From positions 1 through 16,437 of the forward strand of contig JAHFMB010000008.1 of the NCBI GenBank assembly GCA_023269245.1: a stretch of DNA of 16,437 bases. The letters run 5' to 3'. Each line of letters opens with the position of its first letter. Within the stretch, counting starts at the first letter, position 1. Made by a program: the position numbers and the translations under genes. This stretch comes from Candidatus Tayloriibacteriota bacterium (GTDB lineage: Bacteria > Patescibacteriota > Minisyncoccia > Phycocordibacterales > PALSA-1337). The notes beneath the pieces were generated by a model, which was not told the origin of the DNA, did not search any database, and was given only the letters and a program-made list of their open reading frames with translations. Below are positions 12,404 to 16,437 of the stretch, piece after piece.

Positions 12404-13180
12404 ATGATATTTATTTCCACTTTATATAAAACTATCCTTGACGCTCTCTTCCCCCTTTCCTGGGCAGAATACGAAATGCTTTCCTTGTCACCTGAAGATG
12501 CGTTGGGAAAATTACCGCCGGCACCGGATTATTCAGGATTGGCAGTTGATATGCCCAATGCACAATCGGTGTTTGCGTATAAAGACGAACGTGTAGCGAA
12601 AATGATTTGGCACATCAAGTACAAAAAGTCGGCACATGCAGTACAAATTGGTGGGTATGCACTGTGGAAAAGACTCGTGACGACCGCCGCAGGTGTCAGG
12701 AGAGCAGTTTTGCGGGACACGCCGTCGACCTCTGCTGAGGTCGCGGCTGGTTCTCCTTCGCCTTCGCTCAGTCCGAAGCGTCCCGAAAACTCTCTCCCTC
12801 CACCTGCGGCGGTCGTAATACCGATGCCCATAACAAATCGCCGACGTAAAGAGCGCGGGTACAACCAGTGCGAATTACTTACGGACGAGATGGAGAGACT
12901 TGAACAGACCAACGACTATTCACGATTTACTGTACGGAAAGACATTCTATTTCGCACGCATCATGCGACACGTCAGACATTGAAAGGTCGCCATGAGCGT
13001 GTTGAAAGTGCCAAAGGAATCTTTGGGGTACGTAGAAATGTGATTACTCCCGAATTATTGCGGGCCAAAATTATTGTGATAGACGACGTAATTACCACAG
13101 GAAGTACTATGTACGAGGCAATTGAGACACTGGGAGCGGCCGGATTTTCTGATGTGGGTGCAATTTCCTTGGCGCACTAA
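12404..13180 (+). CDS. comF: ComF family phosphoribosyltransferase-like protein (with palindromic insertion)
   Basis: A 258-residue ComF-family protein from the ATG at 12404. ComF is needed for natural transformation in several bacteria, acting in the cytoplasm on incoming single-stranded DNA. Conserved features are FAYKDERVAKMIWHIKYK (57-74), IPMPITNRRRKERGYNQCELL (from 139), RTHHATRQTLKGRHERV (184-200), and the PRPP-binding loop VIDDVITTGST (225-235). The N-terminal CxxC zinc motif common in ComF is absent: LFPLSWAEYEM stands where cysteines are expected. Residues 93-138 are a Ser/Pro/Ala-rich insert encoded by a 137-bp palindromic element. It diverges from pilM. Its placement beside the pilus genes supports a DNA-uptake link. 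Confidence 0.88.
   Translation: MIFISTLYKTILDALFPLSWAEYEMLSLSPEDALGKLPPAPDYSGLAVDMPNAQSVFAYKDERVAKMIWHIKYKKSAHAVQIGGYALWKRLVTTAAGVRRAVLRDTPSTSAEVAAGSPSPSLSPKRPENSLPPPAAVVIPMPITNRRRKERGYNQCELLTDEMERLEQTNDYSRFTVRKDILFRTHHATRQTLKGRHERVESAKGIFGVRRNVITPELLRAKIIVIDDVITTGSTMYEAIETLGAAGFSDVGAISLAH
12680..12816 (+). mobile_element. In-frame palindromic repeat element within comF
   Basis: The outer arms ACGACCGCCGCAGGTG (12680-12695) and CACCTGCGGCGGTCGT (12801-12816) are perfect reverse complements. Pairing continues inward with GGAGAG, AGTTTT and CGGGAC against their complements, giving about 34 bp with one small internal loop and two single-base bulges. The core contains two further hairpins: CGACCTC/GAGGTCG and CTTCG/CGAAG. 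The whole is read through in frame as a Pro/Ser-rich segment. It resembles palindromic elements known to sit inside genes, such as Rickettsia palindromic elements. Its mobility is inference. Confidence 0.7.
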
Positions 13181-13236
13181 GACTCCACGCCAGAATTTCC
13201 GACCGGACCTAAGGCACTCTTCATACTCAGCAAACA

Positions 13237-13263
13237 AAAAGTGACTAAATCCTCGTCACTTTT
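13237..13263 (-). terminator. Terminator at the end of the EEP gene, possibly bidirectional
   Basis: AAAAGTGAC and GTCACTTTT form a perfect 9-bp stem around a 9-nt loop, overlapping the stop codon of the EEP-family gene. On the minus strand it is followed by more T. It lies between convergent genes, and the symmetric A/T flanks could also end comF transcripts, though the plus-strand T-run is short. Confidence 0.8.
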
Positions 13264-13999
13264 ACCATTCAAGGATGAGTGGACAATGATCCGAGACCAG
13301 ATCGGGCAAGACATTGAAACTCTTCACTGAAATGTCCCTGCTCACAAATATAAAGTCGGCGTATCGTTCTGATTTTTTGTAGAGCTCATTACGCGTCGCT
13401 GTGATGCCATATTCTCGTATCAGATTACGCGCATCTTTTTCAATAACACGTGTGCTCTCGGTCTCAAGAGTCATATTAAAGTCACCTGCCAAGATGAACG
13501 GCCCATCAATTGACTCCAAAAACGTACTAATAATACGGGCCTGCGCTAGGCGTTCCGGACAATCTATTTTCGTCGGGCTATGAAAGCCGTGAAGATTCAT
13601 AACGGTGACATCCCTGTCCGGCACAGCCAGTGTAACCCACTGCATCTTGCGTGTATGGTCCATTGTCGGATGATTCCAATCCATAGCATCATTTCGATAG
13701 ATATACACTTCCCCAGAATCTAGTATAGGGAGGTTTTTCTTTATAAAGCACGCAATCCCGTATATACCATCATGAACCGAACAAAAGACTCCCGTGTGGC
13801 TGGGTAGCACTTTTTCAAGAGTTTGAAAGATGTCCGGGTTTGGATTCTTGATATTAGTAAGATTGGTGTAAGCACCTGATTCTCCATTGCTAAAAATTTC
13901 CTGAAAACAAAAAACATCCGCGTCTTTGTGTAATACGACAAAATCGGTGAATGCAGTGCCCATTCTTCCTCCCCACGCGTTGAGACACACCAGTTTCAT
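13262..13999 (-). CDS. Endonuclease/exonuclease/phosphatase (EEP) family hydrolase
   Basis: A 245-residue protein of the EEP superfamily, metal-dependent phosphodiesterases that act on nucleic acids, inositol phosphates or lipids. Family motifs are in order: LNAWGG (Asn7), CFQEIF (Glu34, metal ligand), MNLHGFHSP (His137), AGDFNMT (Asp173, Asn175), YADFIFVS and the C-terminal SDHCPLI (Asp237, His238). All catalytic positions appear intact. There is no signal peptide or membrane segment, so it is probably cytoplasmic. The ATG is one base after the tyrS stop, so the two are cotranscribed and probably coupled; a terminator overlaps its stop. The substrate cannot be told from sequence. It is not close enough in sequence to call exonuclease III. 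Confidence 0.85.
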   Translation of the reverse strand: MKLVCLNAWGGRMGTAFTDFVVLHKDADVFCFQEIFSNGESGAYTNLTNIKNPNPDIFQTLEKVLPSHTGVFCSVHDGIYGIACFIKKNLPILDSGEVYIYRNDAMDWNHPTMDHTRKMQWVTLAVPDRDVTVMNLHGFHSPTKIDCPERLAQARIISTFLESIDGPFILAGDFNMTLETESTRVIEKDARNLIREYGITATRNELYKKSERYADFIFVSRDISVKSFNVLPDLVSDHCPLILEW

Positions 14000-14000
14000 T

Positions 14001-15215
14001 TTATATAACCACCTTTACGAACCTCCTCTTCCCGATCTTGAGCACCATCGTTTTCGCGGGCTTGAAATTTGGATCAGAAATCTTCTCATCGTCTTCGGTT
14101 TTGACGCCGCCACCACCAATAAGCCTCCTCCATTCTGCTTTTGAAGGGATGACCCCAGCCTTCACAAGCACTTCAGCGAGAGAATCGGCGACAGTGTATG
14201 TTACTTCTTGAATCTCATCAGGAACCCCTCCTTTTGCAAAGGTCACGTTGAAAGAATTTTCAGCCTTTCGTGCAGCCTCTTCTCCATGATATATTTTTGT
14301 GATTTCAAAAGCTAATTTAGCCTTTACGTTTCGAGGATTAACCTTCTGGGCTGCAAGATCTTTCCTTATGACATCTATGTCGCTGAGACTAACGTACGTG
14401 CAATCAGTAAAAAGCTGTGGGATGTTTTCGTCAGGTTGAGCCATAACTTTACCATACATATCAGCACTAGAAACGTCGAGAAAAACGCCAGTTCCCAAGC
14501 TCTTGGACATCATCTTCTCTCCAGTTACCGGATTTTCCAATAATGTTGTAATAAAAACAAATTTTTCCTTGTTCTTGTATCGCTGAACAAGAGTGCGTCC
14601 AGCAAGTGCATTGAACTTTTGATCGTTGCCGCAGATCTCAATATCAACGTCCAATTGAACGCTATCATATCCCTGCATCAACGGATAAAAAAACTCGTGG
14701 ACATATATAGGCTTCTGTTCCTTAATTCTTTTCTCGAACATATCGCGTTCAAGCATGCGTTGAACAGTAAAGTTTGAGGCAAGATTCATAACATCTTCAA
14801 ATGTCATTTTGGCCAACCAATCATGGTTGTATACGACCTCAACTGGGTTAGTACCGTCCTTCAATCCAACAATCGGGGCTATTTGTTTGAGCCATGTCTT
14901 TGTGTTTTCCTGTACTTGCTCGCGAGTCAGCTGAACACGAGTAGCAGTCTTATCAGTGGGATCACCAATGCGTGCAGTAAAATCACCAATCAGAATTATT
15001 ACTTTATGACCAAGCTTTCGAAGCTTTTCGAGAACCATAAAATTGGTTGCATGACCGAGATGTAGAGCTGTACCGGTCGGATCCGCACCAATGTATATAC
15101 GCAGTTGACGACCAGACAAAAGCTCTTTCTTGAGTAGCTCTTTGGAGGGCAAGATTTCTTCTACACTTCGTTCAAGAAGCTCATTAATAAGCTTTTCGTC
15201 TATAATCGTCTTCAT
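14001..15215 (-). CDS. tyrS: Tyrosyl-tRNA synthetase TyrS
   Basis: A 404-residue class I aminoacyl-tRNA synthetase that charges tRNA-Tyr. The HIGH motif appears as HLGH (52-55) after YIGADPTGTAL. GYDSVQLDVDIEICGNDQKFN spans about 182-202 and holds the tyrosine-site signature. The KMSKS loop is MMSKS (235-239) in GEKMMSKSLGTG. A C-terminal S4 RNA-binding domain spans about 335-404 (KAGVIPSKAEWRRLIGGGGV). The start at 15215 is chosen because the in-frame extension upstream would run through tRNA-Ser on the opposite strand and has no similarity to TyrRS. It follows TACTAT by 6 nt. It leads a two-gene unit with the EEP gene and diverges from tRNA-Ser. Confidence 0.96.
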   Translation of the reverse strand: MKTIIDEKLINELLERSVEEILPSKELLKKELLSGRQLRIYIGADPTGTALHLGHATNFMVLEKLRKLGHKVIILIGDFTARIGDPTDKTATRVQLTREQVQENTKTWLKQIAPIVGLKDGTNPVEVVYNHDWLAKMTFEDVMNLASNFTVQRMLERDMFEKRIKEQKPIYVHEFFYPLMQGYDSVQLDVDIEICGNDQKFNALAGRTLVQRYKNKEKFVFITTLLENPVTGEKMMSKSLGTGVFLDVSSADMYGKVMAQPDENIPQLFTDCTYVSLSDIDVIRKDLAAQKVNPRNVKAKLAFEITKIYHGEEAARKAENSFNVTFAKGGVPDEIQEVTYTVADSLAEVLVKAGVIPSKAEWRRLIGGGGVKTEDDEKISDPNFKPAKTMVLKIGKRRFVKVVI

Positions 15216-15221
15216 GACACT

Positions 15222-15227
15222 ATAGTA
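15222..15227 (-). promoter_or_regulatory. Predicted -10 box of tyrS (leaderless)
   Basis: TACTAT, then AGTGTC, then the tyrS ATG. The block closely resembles that of the GspG-like pilin (TACAAT-ACTGTC-ATG). There is no room for a T-box leader of the kind that controls tyrS in Firmicutes. Confidence 0.55.
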
Positions 15228-15269
15228 GCGTGAATTTTCCGAAAAAGAAACAGAAACGGCTAAGCTATT

Positions 15270-15298
15270 TTGATTAACTCCCCCTTTTGTGCAAGAAT
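15270..15298 (+). promoter_or_regulatory. Predicted promoter of tRNA-Ser
   Basis: TTGATT and AAGAAT are separated by exactly 17 nt, a reasonable sigma-70-type pair (4 of 6 matches each). Transcription would start about 10 nt before the tRNA. Confidence 0.45.
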
Positions 15299-15314
15299 GG
15301 CACAGTATCGTTTT

Positions 15315-15401
15315 GGAGACGTGGCTGAGTGGTCGAAAGCGGCACCGTGCTAAGGTGTTAGGGGGGCAACTCCCTCGTGGGTTCGAATCCCACCGTCTCC
15401 G
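15315..15401 (+). tRNA. tRNA-Ser, anticodon GCT
   Basis: An 87-nt class II tRNA. The acceptor stem GGAGACG pairs with CGTCTCC, with a G discriminator as expected for serine. The D-arm has GGCTGAGTGGTCGAAAGC. The anticodon stem GCACC/GGTGT frames the loop GTGCTAA, with anticodon GCT at 15349-15351 (reads AGC and AGT). A long variable arm (AGGGGGGCAACTCCCT) marks it as serine type. The T-arm CGTGGGTTCGAATCCCACC is standard. The CCA end is not encoded and must be added after transcription. Confidence 0.97.
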
Positions 15402-15417
15402 CAGTGAACGAGTATTA

Positions 15418-15426
15418 TGATACAAT
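15418..15426 (+). promoter_or_regulatory. Predicted extended -10 promoter of doxX
   Basis: TGA-TACAAT lies shortly after tRNA-Ser. It would give doxX an A-rich leader of about 35 nt without a Shine-Dalgarno motif. Readthrough from the tRNA promoter is also possible. Confidence 0.45.
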
Positions 15427-15466
15427 CGTTCAGTTATTACGTTATAAAAAAATAAACAAAAACAAC

Positions 15467-15862
15467 ATGACCCTGTCCCCTACAAGTAAGAACCTCGCAT
15501 TACTCGTCATCCGCATCGTTATCGGCGGTATTTTCATTTACACCGGTTGGATGAAGATTGCAGATATGGCTTCGACCATTGGCTACTTCTCATCAATGGG
15601 CATTCCTGCGTTCCTCGCCTACATCGTCGGCTATGCAGAATTCATCGGCGGCATTTTGCTCGTCATCGGTCTTTGGAACTGTCTTGCCGCATCAGTTCTG
15701 GTGATTATCATGATCGTCGCCTCGATTTTGGTCGCTATCAACTCTCCCCAAATGGTTACCGTACCGCTCGCTGTATTGGCGGCATTGCTCGGACTCATCG
15801 TTTCAGGCCCAGGTTCATGGGCAGTTCGCGGCAAGAAGAATACTACGACTCCCATCCAGTAA
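15467..15862 (+). CDS. DoxX family membrane protein
   Basis: A 131-residue inner-membrane protein with about four hydrophobic helices (near residues 9-26, 44-66, 70-89 and 95-111). The pattern VIRIVIGGIFIYTGWMKI (from about residue 14), then YFSSMGIPAFLAYIVGYAEF and GGILLVIGL, is typical of DoxX family proteins. The family includes subunits linked to thiosulfate:quinone oxidoreductase and redox-related partners, but most members, including this one, have no known reaction. The C-terminus is short and basic. The ATG at 15467 is chosen because earlier in-frame codons fall inside tRNA-Ser. It ends 15 nt before a strong hairpin terminator. Family is clear; function open. Confidence 0.88.
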   Translation: MTLSPTSKNLALLVIRIVIGGIFIYTGWMKIADMASTIGYFSSMGIPAFLAYIVGYAEFIGGILLVIGLWNCLAASVLVIIMIVASILVAINSPQMVTVPLAVLAALLGLIVSGPGSWAVRGKKNTTTPIQ

Positions 15863-15877
15863 TACCTTCTTTTGAAC

Positions 15878-15908
15878 AAAAAATACCGCCACATTGGCGG
15901 TATTTTTT
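15878..15908. terminator. Rho-independent terminator after doxX
   Basis: AAAAAATACCGCC and GGCGGTATTTTTT form a perfect 13-bp stem with a 5-nt loop (ACATT), ending in a T-run. The symmetric A/T flanks make it potentially active in both directions, but only doxX is in a position to use it. Confidence 0.92.
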
Positions 15909-15939
15909 GTTGTAGGTGGTATTTGGTGAAGCTGTCCGA

Positions 15940-15945
15940 TATGAT
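15940..15945 (+). promoter_or_regulatory. Predicted -10 box of the mutY-like gene (leaderless)
   Basis: TATGAT, then ACGGGC, then the ATG at 15952. It follows directly after the doxX terminator, where a promoter is expected. Confidence 0.55.
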
Positions 15946-15951
15946 ACGGGC

Positions 15952-16437
15952 ATGGAAGGCTTTAAAAAGACCATATGGTCATTCTACAGAGTACATCGCC
16001 GTGACATGCCGTGGCGCACTGATACGCGCCCCTATTATGTTGTCGTCTCAGAAATTATGCTCCAACAGACGCAGGTTCATCGTGTCTTGAACAAATTCGA
16101 ATCATTTATAAAACGTTTTCCTGATTGGTCATCGCTCGCCCACGCTACAACAAGGGATGTCCTTGCTGAATGGTCGGGCCTCGGCTACAATCGCCGTGCA
16201 CTTTTTTTGAAGCGAATCGCTGAAACGATTACGAATGGCGGAAAATCGGCTGGCACATTACCGAATTCTTTTGACGAATTGCGCGCGCTTCCAGGAATCG
16301 GCCCCAACACCGCCGGATCAATTCTCGCCTTTGCTTATAATGTCCCCTTCCCTTTTATTGAAACAAATATCCGGTCTGTGTTTATCCATTTCTTTTTTCC
16401 CGAAATAGAAAAACGTGAAGGAAAGAAAGCTTGTAAG
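15952..16437 (+). CDS. mutY: MutY-like A/G-specific adenine glycosylase, N-terminal part (cut by window edge)
   Basis: Reading from the ATG gives 162 codons up to the window edge. The protein matches the HhH-GPD base-excision glycosylase family: PWR (20-22), SEIMLQQTQV (33-42) with catalytic Glu34, WSGLGYNRRA (74-83) and the helix-hairpin-helix LPGIGPNTAGSI (113-124). These point to MutY, which removes adenine opposite 8-oxoguanine. Where E. coli MutY has its catalytic Asp (DGNVKRV), this protein has ETNIRSV, with Glu137. The C-terminal iron-sulfur cysteines and the NUDIX-like domain, if present, lie outside the window. The start is supported by TATGAT at 6 nt. Family is secure; the precise substrate class is less sure because of the Asp to Glu change. 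Confidence 0.88.
   Translation, partial: MEGFKKTIWSFYRVHRRDMPWRTDTRPYYVVVSEIMLQQTQVHRVLNKFESFIKRFPDWSSLAHATTRDVLAEWSGLGYNRRALFLKRIAETITNGGKSAGTLPNSFDELRALPGIGPNTAGSILAFAYNVPFPFIETNIRSVFIHFFFPEIEKREGKKACK

Noticed and set aside
12529..12912. Minus-strand open frame inside comF
   Set aside because: It owes its length to the palindromic element and has no recognisable domain; ComF motifs are on the plus strand.
15216..15425. In-frame 70-residue N-terminal extension of TyrS
   Set aside because: It would be read from the strand opposite tRNA-Ser and has no TyrRS similarity; the ATG at 15215 gives the standard N-terminus and has a promoter at the expected distance.

Overview
This window carries an almost complete type IV pilus (T4P) locus on the minus strand, with housekeeping genes on either side. 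Several traits point to a Patescibacteria (Candidate Phyla Radiation) genome, probably of the Parcubacteria group. The pilus locus has no secretin (PilQ), which fits a cell without a classical outer membrane. Genes are compact and tightly packed, the pilin and PilX-like sequences resemble those usual in that group, and Shine-Dalgarno motifs are nearly absent. The code is standard: no TGA is read through, and one gene ends in TGA. The lineage is an inference, not something the sequence proves.
Layout. At the left edge is the 5' end of ligA (minus strand, cut by the window). Then, listed against their direction of transcription, come a minor pilin set (PilX-, PilV-, PilW- and FimU/GspH-like), prepilin peptidase pilD, a GspG-like pilin, a transcription terminator, the major pilin pilA, platform protein pilC, retraction ATPase pilT, a CheY-like response regulator, extension ATPase pilB, a short PilP-like membrane protein, pilO, pilN and pilM. 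Divergent from pilM is comF (plus strand). Next come a convergent endonuclease/exonuclease/phosphatase family gene and tyrS (minus strand), then tRNA-Ser(GCT), doxX and the 5' part of a mutY-like gene (plus strand, cut by the window).
How the genes work together. PilD processes six prepilins. PilB and PilT drive extension and retraction on PilC. PilM, PilN, PilO and the PilP-like protein form the inner-membrane alignment complex. The minor pilins presumably prime or cap the fibre. The response regulator between the two motor genes probably tunes the motors. ComF next to the pilus genes is consistent with a DNA-uptake role.
The most striking signals lie outside the genes. (1) Ten starts have a -10-like hexamer TAnnnT placed 6 or 7 nt before the start codon with no Shine-Dalgarno motif, which predicts leaderless mRNAs and several promoters inside the pilus cluster. 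(2) A 137-bp palindromic element appears to be inserted in frame in comF. (3) A perfect 30-bp inverted repeat with a 57-nt spacer separates pilM and pilN. (4) A hairpin built from two pairs of tandem 14-mers sits between the response regulator and pilT. (5) Two related elements, each with a DnaA-box-like 9-mer, lie upstream of the pilA and pilN promoters. No stretch over about 300 bases lacks a gene.
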